DNA of 64,000 nucleotides from Burkholderia pyrrocinia (GCF_001028665.1 NZ_CP011503.1:744001-808000), one strand, 5' to 3'; shown: positions 48,148 through 58,768, numbered from the stretch's first letter. Program-made: numbers and translations. The notes: a model not told the origin generated them from the letters alone.

Positions 48148-48774
48148 TCAGTGCGCGCCGCGCGGGCCGGAACCCGTGCGCGCGCCGATTTTTTGTTCGA
48201 GTCGCTCGACCCGCTTTTCGACCCGCGCGAGCGCATCGCGTGCGCGCGCCAGTTCGGCGTCGAAGCCGCCGAGCGCCGTGCGCCGGACGACTTGCGGGTT
48301 TTCGTCGAGCCAGTACTCGGCGACGGAATCGAGCACGTTGCGGCCCGTGCGCCGCGCGCGTGCGCCGGCATCGCGCACGACCGTCGCGATCCGGTACGCC
48401 GCCGCGTCGCCGACCAGCTTCGCGAGATCTTCTTCCGGTTCCCAGCGCAGGTGCTCGGCCAGCTTCGCGATCTGCGTCGCGAATTCTGCATCGCCCTCGA
48501 TCTTCACGTGCTTCATCACGGCCGCCTGGCCGCCCTGCAGGAACGCGGCGACCGTGTCGCCCGCGAGTGCGATCGACACGTCGACCTGTTGCGCATCGTG
48601 CGCGTCGACAGCCGACAGATAACCGTCGGGCTGCACCAGCAGCGTGAGCGTGACGGGGGGTACGTCGATCCGGGCAGTCTTGCCCGCATACGGAATCAGG
48701 CGGTCGCGCGCCCACGATTCGCGCGCGAGCAGGTGATTGACAGCAGCAGCAAAAGGCTTGGCGGCAAAGGTCAT
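48148..48774 (-). CDS. ubiJ: Ubiquinone biosynthesis accessory protein UbiJ
   Basis: UbiJ is the SCP2-domain lipid-binding scaffold of the ubiquinone biosynthesis metabolon. The 208-residue protein has an N-terminal SCP2-like domain (about 10-120, with VKIEGDAEFATQIAKLAEHL) and a C-terminal coiled coil (about 165-200, ARDALARVEKRVERLEQKIG). This is the known UbiJ architecture. It is in an operon with ubiB; ubiE lies two genes upstream, beyond the Tim44-like gene and a terminator. Confidence 0.9.
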   Translation of the reverse strand: MTFAAKPFAAAVNHLLARESWARDRLIPYAGKTARIDVPPVTLTLLVQPDGYLSAVDAHDAQQVDVSIALAGDTVAAFLQGGQAAVMKHVKIEGDAEFATQIAKLAEHLRWEPEEDLAKLVGDAAAYRIATVVRDAGARARRTGRNVLDSVAEYWLDENPQVVRRTALGGFDAELARARDALARVEKRVERLEQKIGARTGSGPRGAH

Positions 48775-48789
48775 CGGGCTGGGAAAGAA

Positions 48790-48823
48790 AAAACCCGCGC
48801 AGGCCGGGCGCCCACGCGGGTTT
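48790..48823 (-). terminator. Intrinsic terminator between the Tim44-domain gene and ubiJ
   Basis: AAACCCGCG and CGCGGGTTT form a 9-bp stem around a GC-rich loop. On the minus strand GGGTTTTTT follows, so it ends the transcript of the Tim44-domain gene. ubiJ-ubiB then needs its own promoter or readthrough. Confidence 0.8.
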
Positions 48824-48938
48824 CTATTGTAACGTCGGATCGTCGGCAGACCGTGCCCGACCGTACACCCGGGCGGCAAGCGGTCGCAGTGCGGCGGCCG
48901 TCGCCCAGGCGGCCGGCGGCGCGGGCCGCCGGTCACGC

Positions 48939-49973
48939 TCAGTGCGTGTTGAGCTGCTGGATGCCCGCGAGCAGCCAGCCCTGACTGCCCGACTTCGACA
49001 GGTTCCAGACTTCGTCGAACGGCGCGGCCGACGCGTTCGCCGATTCGCGGATCAGGCCGTGGAAGCGCACGCTCGCCGACTGCTCGATGCCACGATCCTC
49101 GATCGCGACCAGTTCCGCGTCGAGCTGCACGACGTCGGTCTGGTTCGACTCGTTGCCGCGCGAATCGAGGTCGATCTTGATCTCGGCGAACATTTCGGGC
49201 GTCGTGAACTCGCGGATGTCGGCCAGGTTGCCCTGGTCCCACGCGGCCTGCAGGCGCACGAAATAGACCTTCGCGCTGCGCAGGAACGCTTCGGTGTCGA
49301 AGCCGGCCGGCACCTGGAGCGGTGCGGCCGCTGCCGCTGCCGCGCCGGCAGCCGCGGCACCGCCGCCGAACACGCCTTGCGCTTCGTTCGCGTAGCTGCT
49401 GCCGCTGCCCGCATAGTTGCTGCCGGTGTTGCCCTGCTGGAACGACGGGCTTTGCGAGTAGCCGCCCGACGACGATGCCGAACCGCCGACCGAATACGAC
49501 GGCTCCTGCGGGCGACGGCGGTTCATGAACTTGCGCACCAGCCAGATACCGACCATCGCGAGCAGCGCGATCACGATGATGTTCGACATCATGCCGGCGA
49601 ACGCCTCGCCGAGGCCGAAGTGCGACAGCAGCGCCGCGATGCCGAGACCGGCCGCGAGGCCGGCGATCGGCCCGAGCCAGCGCGAGCGGTTGGGCTGCGC
49701 GGCCGGTGCGGGCGCGGCCGGATTCGCACGCTGCGCCTGCGACGGCGCGGCCTGCTGCATCGGCTGCTGCGCGGGCGGCGTGGCCTGGCGCTGCGTGACG
49801 GTGGAGTTCTGGCGGCCGATGCTGCGCCCGCCGCCCATGCGCTTGGCTTCGGCGTCGAGCGATGCGAACGTGCCGGCCGTGAGCAGGCCGACCATCAGCA
49901 GCGTGCCGACCCGTCGAGCCCACGGCTTCGACGGCTTGCTACGGTTGAACAACGAACGCGATTCGGACATCAC
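48939..49973 (-). CDS. Tim44-domain membrane protein
   Basis: The 344-residue protein has an N-terminal hydrophobic segment (about 15-35, probable signal or anchor) and a Gln/Pro/Ala-rich linker. A transmembrane region follows at about 90-145 (IIVIALLAMVGIWLVRKFM), then a Ser/Gly-rich linker and a C-terminal Tim44 domain (about 215-340; YFVRLQAAWDQGNLADIREF). Tim44 domains share a fold with the mitochondrial import factor and MamM-type bacterial proteins. The bacterial role is unknown. It is 38 nt downstream of ubiE and upstream of ubiJ-ubiB. Confidence 0.87.
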   Translation of the reverse strand: MMSESRSLFNRSKPSKPWARRVGTLLMVGLLTAGTFASLDAEAKRMGGGRSIGRQNSTVTQRQATPPAQQPMQQAAPSQAQRANPAAPAPAAQPNRSRWLGPIAGLAAGLGIAALLSHFGLGEAFAGMMSNIIVIALLAMVGIWLVRKFMNRRRPQEPSYSVGGSASSSGGYSQSPSFQQGNTGSNYAGSGSSYANEAQGVFGGGAAAAGAAAAAAAPLQVPAGFDTEAFLRSAKVYFVRLQAAWDQGNLADIREFTTPEMFAEIKIDLDSRGNESNQTDVVQLDAELVAIEDRGIEQSASVRFHGLIRESANASAAPFDEVWNLSKSGSQGWLLAGIQQLNTH

Positions 49974-50011
49974 TTTCTCCAGATGTAAGACAAATGTATG
50001 GGAAGAACCCC

Positions 50012-50743
50012 TTAGTACTTGGTTCCCATATGTAAAGCTACCACGCCACCTGACAAATTGTAATATTTGACGGCATCGAGGCCCGCTTGTTCCATCATCG
50101 TCTTCAGCGTGTCCTGGTCGGGGTGCATCCGGATAGATTCAGCAAGATACCGGTAACTTTCAGCATCTTTCGCGAACTTGTCGCCAAGCCACGGTAATAC
50201 TTTGAAAGAATACAAGTCGTACGCCTTTTTCAGCGGATCCCAGACTTTCGAGAATTCCAGCACCATCACTCGGCCGCCGGGCTTCGTCACGCGGCGCATC
50301 TCGGCCAGTGCGGCGTCCTTGTGCGTCATGTTGCGCAGGCCGAACGCGACCGTGACGACATCGAAGTAGTTGTCCGGAAAGGGGGTTTTCTCCGCGTCGC
50401 ACAGCAGCGACGGCGTCACGATGCCCTTGTCGAGCAGCCGATCGCGGCCGACGCGCAGCATCGATTCGTTGATGTCCGTGTGCCAGACTTCGCCGGTCGA
50501 CCCGGCCGCCTTCGCGAACGACTTGGTCAGGTCGCCGGTGCCGGCCGCGATATCGAGCACCTTGAAGCCGGGGCGCACGTTCGCCTGCGCGATCGTGAAC
50601 GCCTTCCACGCGCGGTGCATGCCCGCCGACATCAGGTCGTTCATCAGATCGTAGTTGCTCGCGACCGAATGGAACACACCCGCCACTTTCTTCGCTTTTT
50701 CGTTTTCCTCGACGCTTTCGAAGCCGAAGTGGGTTTTGCTCAT
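50012..50743 (-). CDS. ubiE: Bifunctional demethylmenaquinone/2-methoxy-6-polyprenylphenol methyltransferase UbiE
   Basis: UbiE performs the C-methylation step of ubiquinone (and menaquinone) synthesis. The 243-residue SAM methyltransferase has [20 protein letters not shown] as motif I, and [19 protein letters not shown] plus [12 protein letters not shown] as the UbiE signatures. The last 25 codons and the gap to the next gene are clearly more AT-rich than the surroundings. It precedes the Tim44-domain gene. Confidence 0.95.
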   Translation of the reverse strand: MSKTHFGFESVEENEKAKKVAGVFHSVASNYDLMNDLMSAGMHRAWKAFTIAQANVRPGFKVLDIAAGTGDLTKSFAKAAGSTGEVWHTDINESMLRVGRDRLLDKGIVTPSLLCDAEKTPFPDNYFDVVTVAFGLRNMTHKDAALAEMRRVTKPGGRVMVLEFSKVWDPLKKAYDLYSFKVLPWLGDKFAKDAESYRYLAESIRMHPDQDTLKTMMEQAGLDAVKYYNLSGGVVALHMGTKY

Positions 50744-50795
50744 CGCGTTGATCCTCAGTAAATGGCAAGACGGCGCCGAGCGGGCGCCGTCGATT

Positions 50796-51209
50796 TCAGT
50801 GGCAGTGGCCGTGCGGCGCCGCGGCCGCCTGCATCGGGGCGTCGCGCTCGACGCCCGCCGCCTTCAGTTTGTCGAAATAGTCGCGCCACAGCGCGTCCTG
50901 CTGCGTCGCCAGTTCGTACAGCAGGTCCCACGAGTAGATGCCGGTCGAATGGCCGTCGGAGAACGTCGGCTGCAGCGCATAGTTGCCGACGCCTTCGAGC
51001 GCGGTGATCGTCACCTCGCGCTTGCCCGTCTGCAGCGTCTCCTGGCCGGGCCCGTGGCCGCGCACCTCGGCCGACGGCGAATAGACGCGCATCAGCTCGA
51101 ACGGAATCCGGTAGCTGTCGCCGTTCGGGTACTGCAATTCGAGCACGCGCGACACCGCATGCACGACGACGCCGGACGGAATCGGCGTCGTGGAAGTCAA
51201 ACCGCTCAT
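50796..51209 (-). CDS. DUF971 domain protein
   Basis: This 137-residue protein has the DUF971 fold ([20 protein letters not shown], then [20 protein letters not shown]), the same module found at the N-terminus of gamma-butyrobetaine hydroxylase. It occurs as a stand-alone protein in many beta-proteobacteria and may be linked to Fe-S or ParA/Mrp-type proteins. The C-terminus ends in a histidine-rich APHGHCH that could bind metal. Its ATG (51207-51209) overlaps the HIT stop as ATGA, implying coupling. ubiE follows after 52 nt. Confidence 0.85.
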   Translation of the reverse strand: MSGLTSTTPIPSGVVVHAVSRVLELQYPNGDSYRIPFELMRVYSPSAEVRGHGPGQETLQTGKREVTITALEGVGNYALQPTFSDGHSTGIYSWDLLYELATQQDALWRDYFDKLKAAGVERDAPMQAAAAPHGHCH

Positions 51210-51649
51210 GGCTGCCTCGAATCGGTCGTTCGTTGAATTTCCTCGCGCACCGCATTGTGCAGCAGCGAGGCCTGCGCGGCGCGCGTGCGCAGCAGCGCCT
51301 CGGACACGCCGCGCTGGCGCGGCGCCCACACGGGCTGCGGGAAATGGGCGTCGTTCGAGAAGCGCGGGATCACGTGCCAGTGCACGTGCGGCACCATGTT
51401 GCCGAGGCTCGCGAGATTCACCTTGTTCGGCTGCATCACGCGGCGCACCGCCCGTTCGACCGCGTAGACCACGCGCATCAGGTGGGCCCGCTCGGGCTCG
51501 CCGAGATCGGAGAACTCGGCCACGTGCGCGCCCCAGATCACCCGGCAGAAGCCCGGGTAGTCGTGCTCGCCCGTCGCCAGCACGACGCGCAGCGCGTCGT
51601 CCCGCCAGAGCAGCTCGCCGCCGTCTTCACGGCAAAACACGCATTCCAT
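51206..51649 (-). CDS. HIT-family hydrolase
   Basis: The 147-residue protein has the histidine triad HVHWHV (H88, H90, H92) and an N-terminal CVFC (C3, C6) that suggests a structural zinc. HIT proteins hydrolyse AMP-linked nucleotides such as ADP-ribose, Ap4A or adenylated amines; the substrate is unknown here. The start at 51649 is chosen because GGGAG sits 5 nt upstream. It is 85 nt downstream of the FAD/Fe-S oxidoreductase. Confidence 0.88.
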   Translation of the reverse strand: MECVFCREDGGELLWRDDALRVVLATGEHDYPGFCRVIWGAHVAEFSDLGEPERAHLMRVVYAVERAVRRVMQPNKVNLASLGNMVPHVHWHVIPRFSNDAHFPQPVWAPRQRGVSEALLRTRAAQASLLHNAVREEIQRTTDSRQP

Positions 51650-51734
51650 CGTCGCTCCCATGTGGACGGGCGCCCGCGCATCAGCGCCGGCGCCCGCTCA
51701 TCCCTAGCCCGGTCGGGCGGTCGTCATGCCCGCA

Positions 51735-54700
51735 TTAGACCAGCACGCGCTCGATCCCGCCATGGTTCGCACGTGCGACATAATCGGCCATCCAGTTCTC
51801 GCCGAGCACCTGGCGCGCGATCTCGACCACGATGTAGTCGGCCTCGATGTTCGCATCCTCGTTGTAGCGCGACAGGCCCTGCAGGCACGACGGGCAGCTC
51901 GTCAGGATCTTCACGTCCGGGCCGTTTGCAGCCGCTGCGGCCGGCGCCGGTGCGCTCGCATCGCCGGCCACGACCGGGATGCCGCGCAGCTTCGCCGCCC
52001 CCTTGCGGATCTCCTCTTCCTTGCGGAAGCGGACCTGCGTCGACACGTCCGGGCGCGTGACCGCGAGCGTGCCCGATTCGCCGCAGCACCGGTCGTTCTT
52101 CTCGATCCTGTAGCCGTCCTTCTCCGTGCCCATCAGCTCGTTGACGAGCTTGACCGGGTCCATCGTCTTGATCGGCGTGTGGCACGGGTCGTGATACATG
52201 TAGCGCGTGCCCGTCACGCCGTCGAGCTTCATCCCCTTCTCGAGCAGGAACTCGTGGATGTCGATGATCCGGCAGCCGGGGAAGATCTTGTCGAATTCGT
52301 AGCCGGCGAGCTGGTCGTAGCAGGTGCCGCACGACACGACCACCGTCTTGATGTCGAGGTAGTTCAGCGTGTTCGCGACCCGGTGGAACAGCACGCGGTT
52401 GTCGGTGACGATCTTCTCGGCCTTGTCGTACTGGCCCGAGCCGCGCTGCGGATAGCCGCAGCACAGGTACCCCGGCGGCAACACCGTCTGCACGCCGGCT
52501 TCCCACAGCATCGCCTGCGTTGCGAGACCGACCTGCGAGAACAGGCGCTCGGAGCCGCAGCCGGGGAAGTAGAACACCGCTTCCGAATCGACAGTGGTCG
52601 ACTTCGGGTTGCGGATGATCGGCACGATCTTGTTGTCCTCGATGTCGAGCAATGCGCGCGCCGTCTTCTTCGGCAGGTTGCCCGGCATCTTCTTGTTGAC
52701 GAAGTGGATCACCTGCTCGACCACGGGCGGCTTGCCGACCGTCGCCGGCGGGTGCTGCGTCTGCTTCTTCACGACGTTCTTCAGCATGTCGTTCGCGAAG
52801 CGCTGCACCTTGTAGCCAACGCCCATCATCATGCCGCGTGCGAGGTTGATCGTCTGCGGGTTGGTCGCGTTCAGGAAGAACATGCCCGCCGCATTGCCGG
52901 CGTTGAACTTCTTCTTGCCCATCTTGCGCAACAGGTTGCGCATGTTCATCGTGACGTCGCCGAAGTCGATCTTCACCGGGCACGGCGTCGCGCACTTGTG
53001 GCACACCGTGCAGTGGTCGGCCACGTCGTTGAACTCGTCCCAGTGCTTGATCGACACGCCGCGGCGCGTCTGTTCCTCGTACAGGAATGCCTCGACCAGC
53101 AGCGACGTCGCCAGGATCTTGTTGCGCGGGCTGTACAGCAGGTTCGCGCGCGGCACGTGCGTCGCGCACACCGGCTTGCACTTGCCGCAGCGCAGGCAGT
53201 CCTTCACCGAATCGGCGATCGCGCCGATGTCGGACTGCTGCATGATCAGCGACTCGTAGCCCATCAGCCCGAAGCTCGGCGTGTACGCGTTGCGAAGATC
53301 GGCGCCGTCGAGCAGCTTGCCCTTGTTGAAGCGGCCGTTCGGGTCGACGCGCTGCTTGTACGCGCGGAATTCGGCGATCTCGTCGTCGGTCAGGAACTCG
53401 AGCTTCGTGATGCCGATCCCGTGCTCGCCGGAGATCACGCCGTCGAGCGAGCGCGCGAGCTTCATGATGCGTGCAACCGACGCGTGCGCGTCCTGCAGCA
53501 TCTCGTAGTTGTCGGAGTTGACCGGGATGTTCGTGTGGACGTTGCCGTCGCCCGCGTGCATGTGCAGCGCGACGAACACGCGGCCGCGCAGCACCTGCTT
53601 GTGGATCGCCTGCGCCTCGTCGAGGATCTGCTTGAACGCGCCGCCGTTGAAGATCGCGCGCAGTTCCGCGCGGATCTCCTGCTTCCACGAGATGCGCACC
53701 GTGCGGTCCTGCGTGATGTGGAACACGGTCGCGCCCGGCTGCTCGTCCGCGCGATCCGCGAACTTCTCGGCCAGCGCCTCGTAGCCGAGCTGCACGAGGT
53801 AGTGCTGCGCCTCGCGCAGCGGCTGGTCGAGCCGGTCGCGCACGAATTCCCAGCGCGCCCGCACGCGCTTGAGCAGTTCCAGCGCCTGCTGGACACGGTC
53901 TTCGAGCAGCTCGGCGCTCGGGATCTCGTTCGCGTCGTCGGTCTTGCCGAGCGGCAGGTTGCCGGCGCGGAAGAACGCTTCGAGCGCGTCGACGAGCTGC
54001 AGCTTGTTCTTCAGCGACAGCTCGATGTTGATCCGCTCGATGCCGTCGGTGTACTCGCCCATCCGGTTCAGCGGGATGACGACGTCCTCGTTGATCTTGA
54101 ACGCGTTCGTGTGCTTCGCGATCGCGGCCGTGCGGCTGCGGTCGAGCCAGAAGCGCTTGCGCGCCTCCGCGCTCACCGCGACGAAGCCCTCGCCGCTCTT
54201 GCCGTTCGCCATCCGGATCACTTCGGACGTCGCGTGCGCCACGGCGTCGGCATCGTCGCCGACGATGTCGCCGATCAGCACCATCTTCGGGAACGAATTG
54301 CGCTTGCTCTTGGTCGCGTAGCCGACCGCGCGCAGGTAGCGCTCGTCGAGGTGCTCGAGGCCCGCGAGGATCGCGCCGCCCTGCTTCGACGTCTCGAACA
54401 GGTAGTCCTTGATCTCGACGATGCTCGGGATCGCCTCGCGCGCCTGGCCGAAGAATTCGAGGCAGACGGTGCGCGTGTGCGCGGGCATCTTGTGCAGCAC
54501 CCAGCGCGCGGACGTGATGAGCCCGTCGCAGCCTTCCTTCTGCACGCCCGGCAGGCCGGCGAGGAACTTGTCGGTCACGTCCTTGCCGAGCCCTTCCTTG
54601 CGGAACCGGCGGCCTTCGATCTCGAGCATCTCGGTGCGCAGCAGCTTCTCGCCCGGCGCGTATGCGCCGTCGAACCACTTCAGCTCGAAACGCGCGACCG

Positions 54701-55766
54701 CGATGTCGTGGATCTTGCCCTGGTTGTGCTCGTGGCGCGTGACCTCGAGCCAGTTGCCGTCCGGGTCGACCATCCGCCACCAGGCCAGGTTGTCGAGCGC
54801 GGTGCCCCACAGCACGGCCTTCTTGCCGCCCGCGTTCATCGCGACGTTGCCGCCGATGCACGATGCGTCGAGCGACGTCGGGTCGACCGCGAACACGTAG
54901 CCGGCCGCCTCGGCCGCCTCGGTCACGCGGCGCGTGACGACGCCCGCGCCGGAGAAGATCGTCGGCACCTTGTGCGCGACGCCCGGCAGCTCGGTCAGCT
55001 CGACCGCGCCGAGTTGCTCGAGCTTCTCGGTGTTGATCACCGCGGAGAACGGCGTGAGCGGCACCGCGCCGCCCGTGTAGCCGGTGCCGCCGCCGCGCGG
55101 GATCACGGTCAGGCCGAGCTCGAAGCAGGCCTTGATCAGTGCCGCGATCTCGGCTTCGCTATCGGGCGTCAGCACGACGAACGGGTATTCGACGCGCCAG
55201 TCGGTCGCGTCGGTCACGTGCGACACGCGCGACAGCCCGTCGAAGCGGATGTTGTCCTTCTGCGTGCAGCGGCCGAGCGCCTTGGTCGCTCGGCGGCGCA
55301 GGTCGGCCAATTTTTCGAATTCGTCGGCGAACTCGTTCACCGCACGCTGCGCGGCGGCTTCGAGCATCTCGACGCGCAACGCGCGCTCGCGGCCGGCGTC
55401 GTCGCGGTGCGCGGTGAGATCCGCGCTGCGGCGCTTGCCGATCTCGGTCAGGCGGTGGTTCAGCGCCTCGATCAGCAGCGCGCGGCGCTTCGGGTTGTCG
55501 AGCAGGTCGTCCTGCAGGTACGGATTGCGGCGCACGACCCAGATGTCGCCGAGCACTTCGTACAGCATCCGTGCCGAACGACCCGTACGGCGTTCGGCGC
55601 GCAGTTCGTCGAGCACCGACCACGCCTCTTCGCCGAGCAGGCGGATCACGATCTCGCGATCCGAGAAGGACGTGTAGTTGTAGGGAATCTCGCGCAACCG
55701 GGGCGCGGGGTCGGCGGCGACGGCGGCGGCCGCGCCATTCGGATCGAAAACTTGTGGTGCGTTCAT
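51735..55766 (-). CDS. Large FAD / iron-sulfur oxidoreductase (YdiJ-like) with DUF3683 N-terminus
   Basis: The 1343-residue protein has, in order: a DUF3683-like region (about 25-170; [20 protein letters not shown]), an FAD-binding type 4 domain (about 200-420; [20 protein letters not shown]) and an FAD-oxidase C domain (about 430-790). Two 4Fe-4S sites follow, [11 protein letters not shown] (near 859) and [12 protein letters not shown] (near 922). CCG-type cysteine clusters come last (GCGSER near 1069, CCGYPQ near 1104, CGTCYDQ near 1145, CCGESGT near 1225). YdiJ of E. coli (1018 aa) oxidises D-2-hydroxyglutarate; a D-2-hydroxyacid dehydrogenase role is likely. It is divergent from ilvA. Confidence 0.88.
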   Translation of the reverse strand: MNAPQVFDPNGAAAAVAADPAPRLREIPYNYTSFSDREIVIRLLGEEAWSVLDELRAERRTGRSARMLYEVLGDIWVVRRNPYLQDDLLDNPKRRALLIEALNHRLTEIGKRRSADLTAHRDDAGRERALRVEMLEAAAQRAVNEFADEFEKLADLRRRATKALGRCTQKDNIRFDGLSRVSHVTDATDWRVEYPFVVLTPDSEAEIAALIKACFELGLTVIPRGGGTGYTGGAVPLTPFSAVINTEKLEQLGAVELTELPGVAHKVPTIFSGAGVVTRRVTEAAEAAGYVFAVDPTSLDASCIGGNVAMNAGGKKAVLWGTALDNLAWWRMVDPDGNWLEVTRHEHNQGKIHDIAVARFELKWFDGAYAPGEKLLRTEMLEIEGRRFRKEGLGKDVTDKFLAGLPGVQKEGCDGLITSARWVLHKMPAHTRTVCLEFFGQAREAIPSIVEIKDYLFETSKQGGAILAGLEHLDERYLRAVGYATKSKRNSFPKMVLIGDIVGDDADAVAHATSEVIRMANGKSGEGFVAVSAEARKRFWLDRSRTAAIAKHTNAFKINEDVVIPLNRMGEYTDGIERINIELSLKNKLQLVDALEAFFRAGNLPLGKTDDANEIPSAELLEDRVQQALELLKRVRARWEFVRDRLDQPLREAQHYLVQLGYEALAEKFADRADEQPGATVFHITQDRTVRISWKQEIRAELRAIFNGGAFKQILDEAQAIHKQVLRGRVFVALHMHAGDGNVHTNIPVNSDNYEMLQDAHASVARIMKLARSLDGVISGEHGIGITKLEFLTDDEIAEFRAYKQRVDPNGRFNKGKLLDGADLRNAYTPSFGLMGYESLIMQQSDIGAIADSVKDCLRCGKCKPVCATHVPRANLLYSPRNKILATSLLVEAFLYEEQTRRGVSIKHWDEFNDVADHCTVCHKCATPCPVKIDFGDVTMNMRNLLRKMGKKKFNAGNAAGMFFLNATNPQTINLARGMMMGVGYKVQRFANDMLKNVVKKQTQHPPATVGKPPVVEQVIHFVNKKMPGNLPKKTARALLDIEDNKIVPIIRNPKSTTVDSEAVFYFPGCGSERLFSQVGLATQAMLWEAGVQTVLPPGYLCCGYPQRGSGQYDKAEKIVTDNRVLFHRVANTLNYLDIKTVVVSCGTCYDQLAGYEFDKIFPGCRIIDIHEFLLEKGMKLDGVTGTRYMYHDPCHTPIKTMDPVKLVNELMGTEKDGYRIEKNDRCCGESGTLAVTRPDVSTQVRFRKEEEIRKGAAKLRGIPVVAGDASAPAPAAAAANGPDVKILTSCPSCLQGLSRYNEDANIEADYIVVEIARQVLGENWMADYVARANHGGIERVLV

Positions 55767-56344
55767 GTTCGGACGACTCGGAGGGCCGATACCCCGTGCA
55801 CGGGCGTCGGCAAGCGCGTGGGCGCAATCTTGGGGAAATCTGTTCTGTTACCAGGCGCGCGGCTGTCCTTCATGGGGCCGGAGCGGGCGTTGACTCGCCC
55901 CTCCTGGCCGGCGACAGGGCCTGGCGGCACTCGGAACCATCAGCACGATCGCGCGCGGCGCGCATGCCGTTCCGCCGCGGGGCTGGCTGCGCGCGGCGTC
56001 GGCTTCAACGGGGCGATCCGAGGGTGCCTCTGCATCTTCCGATCCTTGATTCAAAACGGAATTCTAACCCATGATCGGGCCATGCGTGACACGCCGGACA
56101 GGTCGTGGGGCTATCGCCGCAAGCCGCGCCAGGCCTGGCTCGGCGCGGTTTCGTGCGATCATTCGCCGTCCGTCCGGTCGGTAACCGCGCGGTTAAACCG
56201 GTAAAACCGGGGCACCCGGCGTCGCGAACGCGCCGTCCGCGCGGCCCCGCGACCGCGCGCCCGGCATGCCGCTTGCGTGCGGGCGGACCCTTGGCGCTAT
56301 CATTGATCCTTTACCGTCTGCTTCCGCACTGCACGCGAGCGCCC
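55767..56344. other. Long divergent intergenic region oxidoreductase / ilvA
   Basis: These 578 bp are the longest gene-free stretch in the window. They contain a perfect 14-bp palindrome TAACCGCGCGGTTA (56182-56195), immediately followed by two direct copies of AAACCGG at 9-bp spacing. These could be a regulator site serving ilvA. A 68-codon frame on the minus strand (55848-56054) has no recognisable features and I do not call it. No terminator or RNA motif stands out. Confidence 0.45.
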
Positions 56345-57868
56345 ATGGCACCCCACGATTACCTGAAGAAAATCCTCACCGCGCGCGTCTACGACGTCGC
56401 GATCGAGACGGAACTCGAACCCGCCCGCAACCTGTCGGCCCGGCTGCACAACCCCGTGTACCTGAAGCGCGAGGACAACCAGCCGGTGTTCTCGTTCAAG
56501 CTGCGCGGCGCGTACAACAAGATGGCGCACATTCCGGCGGACGCGCTCGCGCGCGGCGTGATTACCGCGTCGGCCGGCAACCACGCGCAGGGCGTCGCGT
56601 TCTCGGCGGCCCGGATGGGCGTCAAGGCGGTGATCGTCGTGCCGATCACGACGCCGCAGGTGAAAGTGGACGCGGTGCGCACGCACGGCGGCCCGAGCGT
56701 CGAGGTGATCCAGGCCGGCGAGTCGTACAGCGACGCGTACGCGCATGCGGTCAAGGTGCAGGAAGAGCGTGGCCTCACGTTCGTCCACCCGTTCGACGAT
56801 CCTTACGTGATCGCCGGCCAGGGCACCATCGCGATGGAGATCCTGCGCCAGCACCAGGGCCCGATTCACGCGATCTTCGTGCCGATCGGCGGCGGCGGTC
56901 TCGCGTCCGGCGTCGCCGCGTACGTGAAGGCCGTGCGCCCGGAGATCAAGGTGATCGGCGTGCAGGCCGAGGATTCGTGCGCGATGGCGCAGTCGCTGAA
57001 GGCCGGTGAACGCGTCGAGCTGACCGAGGTCGGCCTGTTCGCGGACGGCACCGCGGTAAAGCTCGTCGGCGAGGAAACCTTCCGGCTGTGCCGCGAATAC
57101 CTGGACGACGTCGTGACCGTCGATACCGACGCATTGTGCGCGGCGATCAAGGACGTGTTCCAGGATACCCGCAGCGTGCTCGAGCCGTCCGGCGCGCTCG
57201 CGGTCGCGGGCGCAAAGCTGTACGCGGAACGCGAAGGGATCGAGAACCAGACGCTCGTCGCGGTCACGTCCGGCGCGAACATGAACTTCGACCGGATGCG
57301 CTTCGTCGCCGAGCGCGCGGAAGTCGGCGAGGCGCGCGAAGCGGTGTTCGCGGTCACGATCCCCGAGGAGCGCGGCAGCTTCAAGCGCTTCTGCTCGCTC
57401 GTCGGCGACCGCAACGTCACCGAGTTCAACTACCGGATCGCCGATGCGCAATCCGCGCACATCTTCGTCGGCGTGCAGATCCGCCGCCGCGGCGAATCGG
57501 CGGAGATCGCCGCGAACTTCGAGTCGCACGGCTTCAAGAGCGTCGACCTGACGCACGACGAGCTGTCGAAGGAACATATCCGCTACATGGTCGGCGGCCG
57601 CTCGCCGCTCGCGCTCGACGAGCGCCTGTTCCGCTTCGAATTCCCGGAGCGGCCGGGCGCGCTGATGAAGTTCCTGTCGTCGATGGCGCCGGACTGGAAC
57701 ATCAGCCTGTTCCACTACCGCAACCAGGGCGCGGACTACAGCTCGATCCTCGTCGGGCTGCAGGTGCCGCAGGCCGATCGCGCCGAGTTCGAGGGCTTCC
57801 TCGCGGCACTCGGTTATCCGTATGTCGAAGAGAGCGCCAACCCGGCTTATCGCCTCTTCCTGTCGTAA
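56345..57868 (+). CDS. ilvA: Threonine ammonia-lyase, biosynthetic
   Basis: IlvA deaminates threonine to 2-oxobutanoate, the first step to isoleucine. The 507-residue protein has the PLP lysine K52 in SFKLRGAYNKM, the phosphate-binding IGGGGLASGVA loop and a C-terminal regulatory region with two ACT-like repeats (about 335-410 and 425-505), consistent with isoleucine feedback control. The ATG at 56345 is chosen; the frame is open upstream to 56105 without family similarity. queF follows after 12 nt. Confidence 0.96.
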   Translation: MAPHDYLKKILTARVYDVAIETELEPARNLSARLHNPVYLKREDNQPVFSFKLRGAYNKMAHIPADALARGVITASAGNHAQGVAFSAARMGVKAVIVVPITTPQVKVDAVRTHGGPSVEVIQAGESYSDAYAHAVKVQEERGLTFVHPFDDPYVIAGQGTIAMEILRQHQGPIHAIFVPIGGGGLASGVAAYVKAVRPEIKVIGVQAEDSCAMAQSLKAGERVELTEVGLFADGTAVKLVGEETFRLCREYLDDVVTVDTDALCAAIKDVFQDTRSVLEPSGALAVAGAKLYAEREGIENQTLVAVTSGANMNFDRMRFVAERAEVGEAREAVFAVTIPEERGSFKRFCSLVGDRNVTEFNYRIADAQSAHIFVGVQIRRRGESAEIAANFESHGFKSVDLTHDELSKEHIRYMVGGRSPLALDERLFRFEFPERPGALMKFLSSMAPDWNISLFHYRNQGADYSSILVGLQVPQADRAEFEGFLAALGYPYVEESANPAYRLFLS

Positions 57869-57880
57869 AGGCGTCACGCA

Positions 57881-58711
57881 ATGAATCCCGAACATTCCCC
57901 GCTCGGCAAGGCCACCGTCTACGCAGCCCAGTACGACGCGTCGCTGCTGTTCCCGATCCCGCGCGCCGGCGCGCGTGAGCAACTCGGCATCGCGTCGGCG
58001 CTGCCGTTCTTCGGCACCGACATCTGGAACGCGTACGAACTGTCGTGGCTCAATGCGCGCGGCAAGCCGCAGGTCGCGGTCGCGACCTTCTACGTGCCGG
58101 CCGAATCGCCGAACATCGTCGAATCGAAGTCGTTCAAGCTGTATCTCGGCTCGTTCGCGCAGTCGAAGTTCGACTCGATCGACGCGGTGCGCGACACGCT
58201 GAAGCGCGACGTGTCGGCCGCATGCGGCGCGAGCGTCGCGGTGCAGCTCGTGTCGGCGCACGATTTCGGCAAGCTGGAGATGGAAGAGCTCGACGGGCTG
58301 TCGCTCGACCGGCTCGACCTCGACGCCGACGTGTACGAACCCGATCCGTCGCTGCTGTCGGCCGCCGACGCCGAGGGTGAAGCGCCGGTCGAGGAGACGC
58401 TCGTGTCCGACCTGCTGCGCTCGAACTGCCCGGTCACGGGCCAGCCCGACTGGGGCAGCGTGCAGATCCATTACGTCGGGCCGCAGATCGATCATGCCGG
58501 CCTGCTGCGCTACATCATCTCGTTCCGAAATCACACGGGCTTTCACGAGCAGTGCGTCGAGCGGATCTTCCTCGACATCCTGCAGGCGTGCAAACCGGTG
58601 AAGCTCGCGGTGTATGCGCGTTACACGCGCCGCGGCGGGCTCGACATCAACCCGTTCCGCACGAACTACAACCAGCCGATGCCGGACAACGCGCGGACGG
58701 CGCGGCAGTGA
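57881..58711 (+). CDS. queF: NADPH-dependent 7-cyano-7-deazaguanine reductase
   Basis: QueF reduces preQ0 to preQ1 in queuosine tRNA modification. The 276-residue protein is the long YqcD/QueF-I type with an N-terminal half and a C-terminal T-fold half. The catalytic cysteine is C183 and the acid D190, in [29 protein letters not shown] is the conserved substrate region. It is probably cotranscribed with ilvA. Its natural terminator has been split by the insertion sequence that begins 83 nt downstream. Confidence 0.96.
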   Translation: MNPEHSPLGKATVYAAQYDASLLFPIPRAGAREQLGIASALPFFGTDIWNAYELSWLNARGKPQVAVATFYVPAESPNIVESKSFKLYLGSFAQSKFDSIDAVRDTLKRDVSAACGASVAVQLVSAHDFGKLEMEELDGLSLDRLDLDADVYEPDPSLLSAADAEGEAPVEETLVSDLLRSNCPVTGQPDWGSVQIHYVGPQIDHAGLLRYIISFRNHTGFHEQCVERIFLDILQACKPVKLAVYARYTRRGGLDINPFRTNYNQPMPDNARTARQ

Positions 58712-58768
58712 CGGCGGCGGGTGGCCGCCGCAGTTCGCAACTGGCGACGCGCGGCAGCCACTCCAGAC

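Noticed and set aside
49998..50029. An inverted repeat ATGGGAA...TTCCCAT spanning the end of ubiE, considered as a terminator
   Set aside because: The stem is bulged, it overlaps the ubiE stop codon, and neither strand has a following T-run.
55848..56054. A 68-codon frame on the minus strand in the ilvA upstream gap
   Set aside because: No ribosome-binding site, no recognisable motif and an arginine/proline/alanine-rich translation typical of random GC-rich sequence.
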